This document shows, piece by piece, positions 46,270 to 56,619 of a stretch of DNA of 64,000 bases. The DNA is from Zoogloea sp. Lineage in GTDB: Bacteria; Pseudomonadota; Gammaproteobacteria; Burkholderiales; Rhodocyclaceae. The stretch is taken from the NCBI RefSeq assembly GCF_023150065.1, contig NZ_JAKLLN010000014.1, positions 1 to 64,000 of the forward strand, in the 5' to 3' direction. Numbering within the stretch: position 1 is the first letter of the stretch; each line of letters opens with the position of its first letter. The notes beneath the pieces were generated by a model. That model ran no database searches and was not told the origin of the DNA. It was given only the letters and a program-made list of their open reading frames with translations. Both the position numbers and the translations under genes were made by a program.

Positions 46270-48183
46270 ATGCCGCCCCCACACGAGCACGACACCTCCG
46301 TCGCCCCACCTTCCCGGCTGTCCGGACGGCGGTGCCGCGTGCTCCTGCTGCTTACATCGGCCAGCCTGGCGCTGAGCCTCGCCGGGGTGCTGGCCTTTGT
46401 GTCGCGGAACAGCGATCTGCCGCCCTACACGCTGCTCACGGGGGCCGGCCTGGGCCTGGCGCTGCTCATCTGCATCTGCGAGATCCTGCGCCTTCGGCGC
46501 ATCACCCGGGCCCACGCCCTGGCCATGGAAGGCACCAATGACGGCATGTGGGAATGGGACCCCCTCAGCAAGGAGCTGCGGGTCGGGCGCCGCCTGCTGA
46601 GCATCCTGGGTTACGCCGACAATTTTCTGGTGGACACCCACCGCTGGCTGAAGCTGGTTCATCCCGATGACCGCGCCGGCTACAACGAAGCAGTATCGAG
46701 CCACCTGAAGGGCGAGACGCCCCACTTCTACCATGAGTACCGGGTCCGCGCGGCCGATGGCGCCTACCGCTGGCTGGCCGCCCGGGGCGTGGCCCAGCGG
46801 GACGGGCGCGGCGTGGGCCGCCTGATGGCCGGCTCCATCACCGACATCACCGAGCGCCGCGCCGACGAGGCCCGCATCCGCTACCTCGCCCACCACGACG
46901 CCCTCACCGGCCTGCCCAACCGGACCCAGCTGATGGACCAGGTGCCGCGCCTGATCGCCCGGGCCACCGGGCGGGGCACCATGCTGGGCGTGCTTTTCGT
47001 GGACCTGGATCGCTTCAAGACCATCAACGACGCCATGGGCCACTCGGTGGGCGACATCCTGCTGAAAGGTGTGGCACGCCGGATCGCGGAGGCCCTGCGC
47101 CCCCTCGACCAGGTCTATCGCCAGGGCGGCGACGAGTTCATCGCCGTGCTGCCGGAAATTGCCGGGGCCGGCGACGCGGGCCATGTCGCCGAGCGCATCC
47201 TCGAGGCCATCACCCGCCCGATGCGCGAGGCCGGGCTGGAGTTGCATACCACCGCCACCATCGGCATCGCCCTCTTCCCCGGTGACGGGGGCGACACCGA
47301 AACCCTGCTGCGCAATGCCGACACCGCCATGTACGCCGCCAAGGCCCGGGGCGGGGCAAGCTGCCACTTCTTCTCGGAGCAGATGAACGAGCGCCTGCAG
47401 CGCCGGGTCTCCCTGGAGGCGGCCCTGCGCAACGCCATTGCCACCGGCGAACTGGAGCTGCACTACCAGCCCCAGGTCAATGTCAGCGACGGCCGCGTGG
47501 TGGGGGCGGAAGCCCTGCTGCGCTGGCACCACGACGGGCGCTTCATTCCCCCCGACCACTTCATCCCGGTGGCCGAGGAGACCGGCATGATCCACGCCAT
47601 CGGCAACTGGGTGCTGGACACCGCCATCGCCCAGGCCGCCCGCTGGCACGCGGAATGCGCCTCGCCGCCGCGCATCGCCATCAACCTGTCACCGCGCCAG
47701 TTCTGGCACAGCGGCCTGGCGCGGGGCATCCTCCAGCGCCTGAACGCCCACCAGCTCCCCCCCGACAGCATCGAGCTGGAGGTCACCGAGTCGGTGCTGA
47801 TCCAGCCCGAGGGGCCGGCCATCGGCGAGCTGCGGACCCTGCGTCAACATGGGCTGCACCTGGCCCTGGACGACTTCGGTACCGGCTACTCGTCCCTGTC
47901 CTACCTGCGCAACCTGCCGGTAAACCGCCTGAAGATCGACAAGTCTTTCATCTTCCCCCTCGCCGGCAGCCACAGCGAAAACCCCGAAGACGCCGCAGCC
48001 ATCGTCCGCGCCATCATCGCCATGGCCCACAGCCTGTCCCTCTCGGTGGTGGCCGAAGGGGTCGAGACCGCCGGGCACCTGCATGCCCTGCAGCGCATGG
48101 GCTGCAACCTCTACCAGGGCTACCTGCTGAGCCCGGCCCTGCCCGCCGGGCAGTTCGCCGAGACCTTCCTGCGGCCCGCCTGA
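46270..48183 (+). CDS. PAS-GGDEF-EAL membrane protein (c-di-GMP turnover)
   Basis: N-terminal TMs; PAS MWEWDPLSKELRVGRRLLSILGY; RQGGDEFIAVLPE with RPLD I-site; VVGAEALLRWHH; DDFGTGYSSLSYL. Confidence 0.94.
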   Translation: MPPPHEHDTSVAPPSRLSGRRCRVLLLLTSASLALSLAGVLAFVSRNSDLPPYTLLTGAGLGLALLICICEILRLRRITRAHALAMEGTNDGMWEWDPLSKELRVGRRLLSILGYADNFLVDTHRWLKLVHPDDRAGYNEAVSSHLKGETPHFYHEYRVRAADGAYRWLAARGVAQRDGRGVGRLMAGSITDITERRADEARIRYLAHHDALTGLPNRTQLMDQVPRLIARATGRGTMLGVLFVDLDRFKTINDAMGHSVGDILLKGVARRIAEALRPLDQVYRQGGDEFIAVLPEIAGAGDAGHVAERILEAITRPMREAGLELHTTATIGIALFPGDGGDTETLLRNADTAMYAAKARGGASCHFFSEQMNERLQRRVSLEAALRNAIATGELELHYQPQVNVSDGRVVGAEALLRWHHDGRFIPPDHFIPVAEETGMIHAIGNWVLDTAIAQAARWHAECASPPRIAINLSPRQFWHSGLARGILQRLNAHQLPPDSIELEVTESVLIQPEGPAIGELRTLRQHGLHLALDDFGTGYSSLSYLRNLPVNRLKIDKSFIFPLAGSHSENPEDAAAIVRAIIAMAHSLSLSVVAEGVETAGHLHALQRMGCNLYQGYLLSPALPAGQFAETFLRPA

Positions 48184-48223
48184 CACCGCACGGCATGTCC
48201 CGATACGGGTGAAATGCCAGCCT

Positions 48224-48264
48224 GCCTTTGATCGGAGTCCGCAGTCGGATAAATTCGACCCCAC
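48224..48264. repeat. Diverged copy of the REP-like element at 51088-51128
   Basis: Ungapped 41-nt alignment, 32/41 identical by eye. Confidence 0.55.
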
Positions 48265-48335
48265 GGGCCTCCAGCCGCCCGTGACGCGGTACGCTCCCCG
48301 CCGGAACCCACTCACCTGCCCTTCGCACTGCCACC

Positions 48336-49802
48336 ATGTTCCAACCCGACCCCGTCTTCACCGGGCTTCAGCCCGCCGCCGTGTGGCAGCACTTTGCCAC
48401 CCTGTGCCGTATCCCCCGCCCCTCCAAGGCCGAAGGCCGGGTGCGGGACGCCTTACAAACCTGGGCCCATGGCCGCGGACTGGCCACGCAAGTAGACGCC
48501 GCAGGCAACCTGATCATCCGCAAACCCGCCCGCCCCGGCCACGAACACGCGCCCGGCGTGGTGCTGCAGGGCCACCTCGACATGGTGTGCCAGGCCAACA
48601 GCGGCACCGCCCACGACTTCACCCGCGACCCGATCCACCCGACCCTGCGCGAGGGCTGGCTGGTGGCCGACGACACCACCCTGGGGGCCGACAACGGCAT
48701 CGGCGTGGCCCTGATCCTCGCCGCCCTGGACGACGACACCCTGCCCCATGGCCCCCTCGAGGCGCTGCTCACCGTCGACGAGGAGGCCGGCATGGGCGGC
48801 GCCCAGGGGCTGCAGCCCGGCACCCTCGAAGGGCGGCTGATGCTCAATCTGGATACCGAAGACTGGGGCGAGTTCTATCTCGGCTGTGCCGGCGGCGTGG
48901 ACGTGAACGTGAGCCGCCCCGGTACGCCGACGCCGCTGCCCGCAGGCTGGGAGAGCTGGACGCTGACCCTCGCCGGCCTGCGCGGCGGGCATTCGGGGGT
49001 GGATATCCACGAAGAACGGGGCAATGCCATCAAACTCTTGGTACGGGTTCTGCGCACGCTGGAGCGCGCCCTGCCCCTGCGCCTCGCCAGCCTGGCCGGT
49101 GGCACGGCGCGCAATGCCCTGCCCCGCGAAGCCCGCGCCACCGTGGCCCTGCCGGCAGGTCAGCGCAGCGCCCTGGAGGCCGCCCTGGCCGCCGCCCAGG
49201 CCGAACTGCGTGAGGCCCTGCGCGGCGTGGACGAGGGCCTGAACCTGAGCCTTGCCACCGCCACCGCCAGCGAACTGATGAGCAGCGCCGACCAGGCCCT
49301 GTGGCTGGCCTCCCTGCATGCCGCGCCCCACGGCGTGCGCCGACGCAGCCTGAGCGTGCCGGGCGTGGTGGAAACCTCCAACAACCTCGGCGTGGTGGAT
49401 CTCGGCCCGCAGGCAGGCAGCTGCAACTTCATGGTCCGCTCCCTGCTCGACAGCGGCAGCGCTGCCCTGGCCGACGAGATCGTCAGCCTGTTCGCCCTGT
49501 CCGGCACCGCGGCCGAGCTGTCCGGCCACTACCCGGGCTGGGCCCCCAACCCGGACTCGCCGCTGCTGGCCCGCTGCCAGCGGGTGTTCGCCCGGGACTT
49601 CGGCCAGGCCTCCTGCGTCAAGGTGATCCACGCCGGCCTGGAGTGCGGCATCCTCGGCGCCAGCCATCCGGGCATGGACATCGTCTCCTTCGGCCCCACC
49701 ATCCGCGGCGCCCACGCCCCGGGGGAGCGGGTGGAGATTGCCTCGGTGGACAAGGCCTGGCGGCTCCTCCGCGCCATCCTCGCCGACATCACCAGGGGCT
49801 GA
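48336..49802 (+). CDS. pepD: Aminoacyl-histidine dipeptidase (M20 family, PepD)
   Basis: PRPSKAEGRVRDAL; VVLQGHLDMVCQANSGTAHDFTRDPI; LGADNGIGVALILA; VDEEAGMGGAQGL. Confidence 0.92.
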   Translation: MFQPDPVFTGLQPAAVWQHFATLCRIPRPSKAEGRVRDALQTWAHGRGLATQVDAAGNLIIRKPARPGHEHAPGVVLQGHLDMVCQANSGTAHDFTRDPIHPTLREGWLVADDTTLGADNGIGVALILAALDDDTLPHGPLEALLTVDEEAGMGGAQGLQPGTLEGRLMLNLDTEDWGEFYLGCAGGVDVNVSRPGTPTPLPAGWESWTLTLAGLRGGHSGVDIHEERGNAIKLLVRVLRTLERALPLRLASLAGGTARNALPREARATVALPAGQRSALEAALAAAQAELREALRGVDEGLNLSLATATASELMSSADQALWLASLHAAPHGVRRRSLSVPGVVETSNNLGVVDLGPQAGSCNFMVRSLLDSGSAALADEIVSLFALSGTAAELSGHYPGWAPNPDSPLLARCQRVFARDFGQASCVKVIHAGLECGILGASHPGMDIVSFGPTIRGAHAPGERVEIASVDKAWRLLRAILADITRG

Positions 49803-49846
49803 GCCCCGATCGATCTGCGCCGCGGCCCGACTCGACCCCGCCCACC

Positions 49847-51034
49847 ATGCACCGCCCTGCCCACCTCCTCGCCCTGCTGATCGCCCTTGCCGGCACCAGC
49901 GCGGGTGACGCCCTCGCCACCCGGGGCAGCCGCTATGTCACCTCCGGCCAGTGCGCCGGCCTGCCGGGCGTGCAGCTCAAGATGGCGAAGGGCTTTTGCA
50001 TCGGACTCGCCGCCAGCGGGCTGGGCCTGCCGCGGGGCGTGCTGCCCCTGGCCGATGGCCGCGTGCTGGTCACCGACCTGGGCCGCTGGGATGCCAAAGC
50101 CGGAAGGCTGCTGATGCTCAGCCCCAGGCCAGGCGGCTTCGAGGTGCGCCCGCTGCTCAAGGGGCTGGACCGACCCCACGGTCTGCAGACCGGGCCGGAC
50201 GGAAAGATCTACCTGGCCGAAGCCGGCCGCATCCTGCGGGTGGACCTCGAACGCACGCCGCCCACCACCCCGGTGATCACCGGGCTGCCCGCGGAGGGCC
50301 GGCACCCGCTCAAGCAGTTCGTGTTCGGGCCCGACGGGGCCCTCTACATCAGCGTGGGTGCCAGCAGCGACCACTGTGAGGACGCCCCCGCCCCCCGCGG
50401 CATGCGCTGCCCCGAAGCCGAGCGCGACACCCCCGCCGCGGCCATCTGGCGCTACGCGCAGGTGGACGGCCGCTGGGTGGGCAAGCCCTTTGCCCGCGGC
50501 CTGCGCAACGCCATGGCCCTGGCCTTCGCCCCCGACGGCAACCTGTGGCAGGCCGAGAACAGCCGCGACACCCTGCCCGGCGGCGGCGATGCCGAGACCC
50601 TGCCCCACGACGAACTCAACCGGATTCGCCCGGGCGCCCACTACGGCTGGCCCTACTGCACCGACATGGGCCGCTTCGACCCGGCCTTCGCGCCGGGCGA
50701 CTGCAGCCGCTATACAAAACCCGAGCGCCTGCTGCCCGCCCATTCGGCGCCCCTGGGCATGGCCTTCTACACTCACGCCGACGCGCCGGCGGCCTGGCGC
50801 GGCAGCCTGGTGATCGGCCTGCATGGCTACCGCCGCGAGGGCCACCGCATCATCGCCTGGCCCTTCGACACCACCGGCCGACCCGCGCAGAAGTTCAAGG
50901 TGCTGGTGGACGGCTGGCAGGCCAGCGCCCACCATCCCCTCGGCGCCCCCACCGACATCAAGGCCGACCCCCGCGGCCGCCTGTGGGTCACGGAAGACCG
51001 CAACGGCACCCTGCTGGTAATCAGCCCGTTGTAA
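49847..51034 (+). CDS. PQQ-dependent sugar dehydrogenase-like beta-propeller protein (secreted)
   Basis: Signal peptide; GLPRGVLPLADGRVLVTDLG, FVFGPDGALYISVGASSDHCED, MALAFAPDGNLWQAENSRDTL, DIKADPRGRLWVTEDRNGTLLVISP. Confidence 0.82.
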   Translation: MHRPAHLLALLIALAGTSAGDALATRGSRYVTSGQCAGLPGVQLKMAKGFCIGLAASGLGLPRGVLPLADGRVLVTDLGRWDAKAGRLLMLSPRPGGFEVRPLLKGLDRPHGLQTGPDGKIYLAEAGRILRVDLERTPPTTPVITGLPAEGRHPLKQFVFGPDGALYISVGASSDHCEDAPAPRGMRCPEAERDTPAAAIWRYAQVDGRWVGKPFARGLRNAMALAFAPDGNLWQAENSRDTLPGGGDAETLPHDELNRIRPGAHYGWPYCTDMGRFDPAFAPGDCSRYTKPERLLPAHSAPLGMAFYTHADAPAAWRGSLVIGLHGYRREGHRIIAWPFDTTGRPAQKFKVLVDGWQASAHHPLGAPTDIKADPRGRLWVTEDRNGTLLVISPL

Positions 51035-51042
51035 GGCGACTT

Positions 51043-51128
51043 GTAGGGGCGACTTCAGTCGCCCAGCGCACGCTAAATCACCGGCATGCCCTTGATCGAA
51101 GTCCGCGGGCGACTGAAGTCGCCCCCAC
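51043..51128. repeat. REP/REPIN-like doublet between convergent genes
   Basis: Palindrome GGGCGACTTCAGTCGCCC (51047-51064) and its exact reverse complement GGGCGACTGAAGTCGCCC (51107-51124) in inverted arrangement. Confidence 0.8.
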
Positions 51129-51152
51129 AGGGCAGCGGGGGGCTCTCCGACC

Positions 51153-52655
<1,503 letters not shown>

Positions 52656-52703
52656 CTGTGTCTCCTCTTCGTCGGTCTTATGGTGGGGTAAAACAAGATC
52701 GGA

Positions 52704-53183
52704 TCAGGTATCGCCCGGCGTGCCGCGCAGGATGCCGGCGCGGGAGCCGGCGGTGGCGCGGGCCACCTCGGCGGCCCCCTCGCCCAGATCCAGCTGGCGC
52801 GCCAGGCGGCGCATCAGTTCGCCCTCGAGTTTTTCCAGGCCGTCGGCATAGGCCACCTCCCAGAGCATGGTGAGGATCTCCTGACGCTCGCCCGGGCCGA
52901 AGCCGACCCGCACCGCCTCGGCAAACTCCCAGTCGTCGAGAGCCTCGGCGTAGCGCACCTCGGCAAGCGCCACCAGCTCCTCGACGCGCTCGGGGGGCAG
53001 GTGGAAGCGCGCCATCAGCAGGCGCTTCACGGCCAGGTGCTCGGCCTCGGAGGCCACCCGGTCCACGTACATCGTTTCCAGCAGCAGGGCCGCCACGGCG
53101 ATCAGGCGCCGTTCGAAGGGGCCGCGCTCGGCCGCCTCCGCCTGCACTTCGCCGCGGAGCAGGCCGATCAGTCTTTCCAGCAT
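52704..53183 (-). CDS. TerB-like (tellurite resistance TerB superfamily) protein
   Basis: MLERLIGLLRGEVQ...IAVAALLLETMYVDRVASEAEHLAVKRLLMARFHLPPERVEELVALAE...LTMLWEVAYADGLEKLEGELMRRLARQLDL. Confidence 0.82.
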   Translation of the reverse strand: MLERLIGLLRGEVQAEAAERGPFERRLIAVAALLLETMYVDRVASEAEHLAVKRLLMARFHLPPERVEELVALAEVRYAEALDDWEFAEAVRVGFGPGERQEILTMLWEVAYADGLEKLEGELMRRLARQLDLGEGAAEVARATAGSRAGILRGTPGDT

Positions 53184-53199
53184 GGGTGTGTCCTCGATG

Positions 53200-54174
53200 T
53201 CATTGGGTGGCAGCTTCACGCAGCACGCCGTTCTGGGCCAGCAGCACCAGGGCCTTGCCGCCCTCGGCAACGGCAGTCACGGCGGCCAGGTTCTGACGGT
53301 CTTCACGGATGCGCGTGACGAGCCGCCCGTCCTTCGACGTGACCACCGCCCCGCCCGTCCCCACCAGCACCAGCTCGCCGTCCGGCGCCTCGACGCCGCC
53401 GGTCAGGGCCTGGCTGGTGCCGGTGTCCAGGGCTTTCCAGTGCCTGCCGCCGTCGCTGCTCTCCAGCACCCGCCCGCTCATGCCGAGGAGCAGCAGGCGG
53501 CCGTCACGCCGCTGCAGGCCGGACCACAGGGAACCGCTCACCCCCGTGTCGAGACGCGTCCAGTGCCCGCCCCCATCCTGCGAGCTGAAGGCGGCCCCGC
53601 TCTCGCCGGCGGCAAACAGGGCCCCGTCGGCGGCGGCAAAAATGTGGTTGAGGTGCAGGTCGGCATCGCGCCCCTGCCCCACGGCCATCGGCGCCCAGGT
53701 CTTGCCGCCGTCGGTGGTGCGCAGGGCCGTGCCATAGGCGCCGACCACGTAGCCGTGTTCGGCGTCACTGAAATGCACCCCCAGCAGCACCGGCCGGCCT
53801 TCGGCCTCGTGCTGGATCTGCCAGGTGTCACCGCCATCGGTGGTGGCCAGGATGACGCCCCCGTGGCCCACCGCCCAGCCCGTGCGGGCGTCGGCAAAGC
53901 TCACCGCGGTGAGCAGGCCGCTGACCGGCACGCTGCGGGCCTGGGTCCAGCTCTGGCCGCCATCCAGCGAGCGCACCACGGTGCCGAAATCGCCCACCGC
54001 CACCAGACCGGGGCCGGCAGCGGCCACCGCCACCAGACCGGCCCGGGTGGCCAGGCGGGCCTGCATGGCCGGGGCCTCGCCGGCCGGCGCGGTGCCGCCA
54101 CCGGCCGTCGCCATCACCACGCCGGCGGCCAGGGTGGCCACCAGGGCGAGGCTTGCTGTCACTTTGAGTTTCAT
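53200..54174 (-). CDS. Ycf48/BNR-repeat beta-propeller protein (secreted)
   Basis: GDFGTVVRSLDGGQSWTQ, GWAVGHGGVILATTDGGDTWQIQ, GALRTTDGGKTW-type repeats; the 54963 start in the track is a spurious extension. Confidence 0.87.
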   Translation of the reverse strand: MKLKVTASLALVATLAAGVVMATAGGGTAPAGEAPAMQARLATRAGLVAVAAAGPGLVAVGDFGTVVRSLDGGQSWTQARSVPVSGLLTAVSFADARTGWAVGHGGVILATTDGGDTWQIQHEAEGRPVLLGVHFSDAEHGYVVGAYGTALRTTDGGKTWAPMAVGQGRDADLHLNHIFAAADGALFAAGESGAAFSSQDGGGHWTRLDTGVSGSLWSGLQRRDGRLLLLGMSGRVLESSDGGRHWKALDTGTSQALTGGVEAPDGELVLVGTGGAVVTSKDGRLVTRIREDRQNLAAVTAVAEGGKALVLLAQNGVLREAATQ

Positions 54175-54188
54175 GGACGGGGTCTCCA

Positions 54189-56552
54189 TCAGTGCATCAT
54201 CAGCGGCGCGCGCACGGGGCCGCGCCGGGGGATCAGGACGTCGATCATCACCGCCAGGGCGGGCAGCAGGGTAATGGCCATGATCATGTTCACCATGAAC
54301 ATGAAGGTCAGCAGCATGCCCATGTCGGCCTGGAACTTGAGGGCCGAGAAGGACCAGGTGGCCACACCGATGGACAGGGTCACGGCGGTGAACACGGTGG
54401 CCACGCCCACCTCGCGCAGGGCCTGCTTGAAGGCGGTGACGATGTCCTCGCCGTGGGACAGGTGCATCTGCAGGCGGTTGTAGATGTAGAAGGCGTAATC
54501 CACGCCGATGCCCACCGCCAGCACCATCACCGGCAGGGTTGCCACGGTGAGGCCGATGTCCAGGGACTTCATGAACCAGTAGCCCAGGAAGGTGGCCAGG
54601 GTGAGGGGCACGCAGCAGGCGATCATGGCGCGCCAGTCGCGATACACCAGGAACACCAGCACCAGGATGGTGGCGTACACATAGAGCATCATCGGCAGCT
54701 CGGAGTGCTCCACCACCTCGTTGGTGGCGGCCTGCACGCCGGCGTTGCCGCTGGCCAGGCGCACCGTGACGCCGGGGAAGGGGTTGCCGTCGCGATACAC
54801 CTTCACCGCCTCCACCACCTGCTTGATGGTGCTGGCCTTGTGGTCGGCCAGGTAGAGGTTGACCGGCAGCAGGGTGCACTCGGCGTTGTAGAGGCGCAGG
54901 CCTTCGGGCACCTGGCGCACGGCCTCGCCGAGGGTCAGCTCCTCCTGGGGCAGCGACGCCCATTTGGGGTTGCCTTCATTGACGCCGGAGGCCGCCAGCT
55001 TGGTGAGGGTCGGCAGCGACTGGGCGGAGAGCACGCCGGGTACGTTGGTGAGATACCAGGTGAGGCGATCCACGTAGGCCATCACCTCATGCTTGTAGCA
55101 GCCGTCCTTGGGCGTCTCCACCACCACGGTGAGCATGTCCAGGCCCAAGCCGAAACGGCTGACCACGGCCTCCACGTCCTGGTTGTAGCGGGAGTCGTTG
55201 TGCAGCTCGGGGGCGCCCGGCAGCACGTGGCCCACGTGGCGGCCCTGGCTCTGCCACACCGCCACCCCCAGCAGCGCCAGGCCGACCAGGGTGCCCAGCA
55301 GGGCGTTGCGGGGGTTGGCGATGTGCACGCCCAGGCTGGCCATCATGCGGTTGCGCATGGCCTCCATCTTGCCGGCGCGGGCCACAAAGGCAGCGTCGAA
55401 GCTGAAGAAGCTGGCCAGCACCGGCAGCATGATCAGGTTGGTGACGATCTTGTAGGCCACGCCCACCGAGGCGGTGATGGCCAGCTCGCGGATCATCGGG
55501 ATGGGCACCAGCACCAGGGTGGCAAAACCCACGAAGGCGGTGATCAGGGCCAGGGTGCCGGGCACCAGCAGGCCGGTGAAGCTGCGCGTGGCGGCGGTGA
55601 AGCCGTCGGCGCCGTTGATGACCTCCTTGGCGATGTAGTTCACCTGCTGGATGCCGTGGGACACGCCGATGGCAAACACCAGGAAAGGCACCAGCACGGC
55701 CAGGGGGTCGAGCCCGAAACCCAGCAGGGTGATGGTGCCGAACTGCCACACCACCGACACCAGGGAGCTGGCCAGGGGCAGGAAGGTGAGCACCCAGGAG
55801 CGGGTGTACCAGTACACCGCCGCGGCGGTCAGCAGGAAGGCCAGGGCGAAGAACTCGACGACGCTGGTCGCGCCTTCGGAGATGTCGCCCATCTGCTTGG
55901 CAAAGCCGATGATGCGCACCTGGGTGTCGGCGTCGGAGAACTTGTCGCGCAGCTCGGCCTCCAGGCGCTGGCTGAACTCGAAGTAGTCCAGGCGCTTGCC
56001 GGTGGCGGGGTCGGGGTCGGCCAGCTCGGCCACCACCATCGCGCCGGAGCCGTCATTGGCCACCAGGCTGCCGACGAAGCCGCCGATGATGGTGCGCTCG
56101 CGGATGCCGGCGATGTTGTCGGGGGTGAGGGATTTCACCGTCACGTCGCCGCCGATCACGTCCTCGGCCTTCATCCCCTCCTCGGTGATCTGCACCGCCC
56201 GGGTGTTGGGCGTCCACAGGGAGGTGACGGTGCGCCGGTCCACCCCGGGCATGAAGAACAGGGCCTGGGTGACGTCGTACAGTTTGGTGAGGGCCTTCTC
56301 GTTCCAGATGTCGCCCTTCTTCGCCTCCACCACCACGATGATGCGGTTGGCACCGAAGAGGACATCCCGGTACTGGTTGAAGGTCTGGATGTATTCGTGG
56401 TCCTGCGGCAGCTGCTTGTCGAAGCCGGCCGACATCCTGAGCTGTGCGGCAAACACCCCCATGAGGGCGGTGAAAGCCAGCAGCACGCCCAGGGTCAGCA
56501 GCCGGTGCCCGAAGAAGAAGCGCTGCAGGCCGATGACCAGTTTCTCGATCAT
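54189..56552 (-). CDS. MMPL/RND family transporter (SSD-type permease)
   Basis: 787 aa; AFTALMGVFAAQLRMSAGFDKQLPQDHEYIQTF; repeated 6-TM blocks; VGIGVDYAFYIYNRLQ. Confidence 0.92.
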   Translation of the reverse strand: MIEKLVIGLQRFFFGHRLLTLGVLLAFTALMGVFAAQLRMSAGFDKQLPQDHEYIQTFNQYRDVLFGANRIIVVVEAKKGDIWNEKALTKLYDVTQALFFMPGVDRRTVTSLWTPNTRAVQITEEGMKAEDVIGGDVTVKSLTPDNIAGIRERTIIGGFVGSLVANDGSGAMVVAELADPDPATGKRLDYFEFSQRLEAELRDKFSDADTQVRIIGFAKQMGDISEGATSVVEFFALAFLLTAAAVYWYTRSWVLTFLPLASSLVSVVWQFGTITLLGFGLDPLAVLVPFLVFAIGVSHGIQQVNYIAKEVINGADGFTAATRSFTGLLVPGTLALITAFVGFATLVLVPIPMIRELAITASVGVAYKIVTNLIMLPVLASFFSFDAAFVARAGKMEAMRNRMMASLGVHIANPRNALLGTLVGLALLGVAVWQSQGRHVGHVLPGAPELHNDSRYNQDVEAVVSRFGLGLDMLTVVVETPKDGCYKHEVMAYVDRLTWYLTNVPGVLSAQSLPTLTKLAASGVNEGNPKWASLPQEELTLGEAVRQVPEGLRLYNAECTLLPVNLYLADHKASTIKQVVEAVKVYRDGNPFPGVTVRLASGNAGVQAATNEVVEHSELPMMLYVYATILVLVFLVYRDWRAMIACCVPLTLATFLGYWFMKSLDIGLTVATLPVMVLAVGIGVDYAFYIYNRLQMHLSHGEDIVTAFKQALREVGVATVFTAVTLSIGVATWSFSALKFQADMGMLLTFMFMVNMIMAITLLPALAVMIDVLIPRRGPVRAPLMMH

Positions 56553-56619
56553 GTTGGGGATTCCTGTCTGTGCCGGGGGGCCGGGCGCATGCTGCTGCCG
56601 GCGCCCCCGGGGCTGCGGG

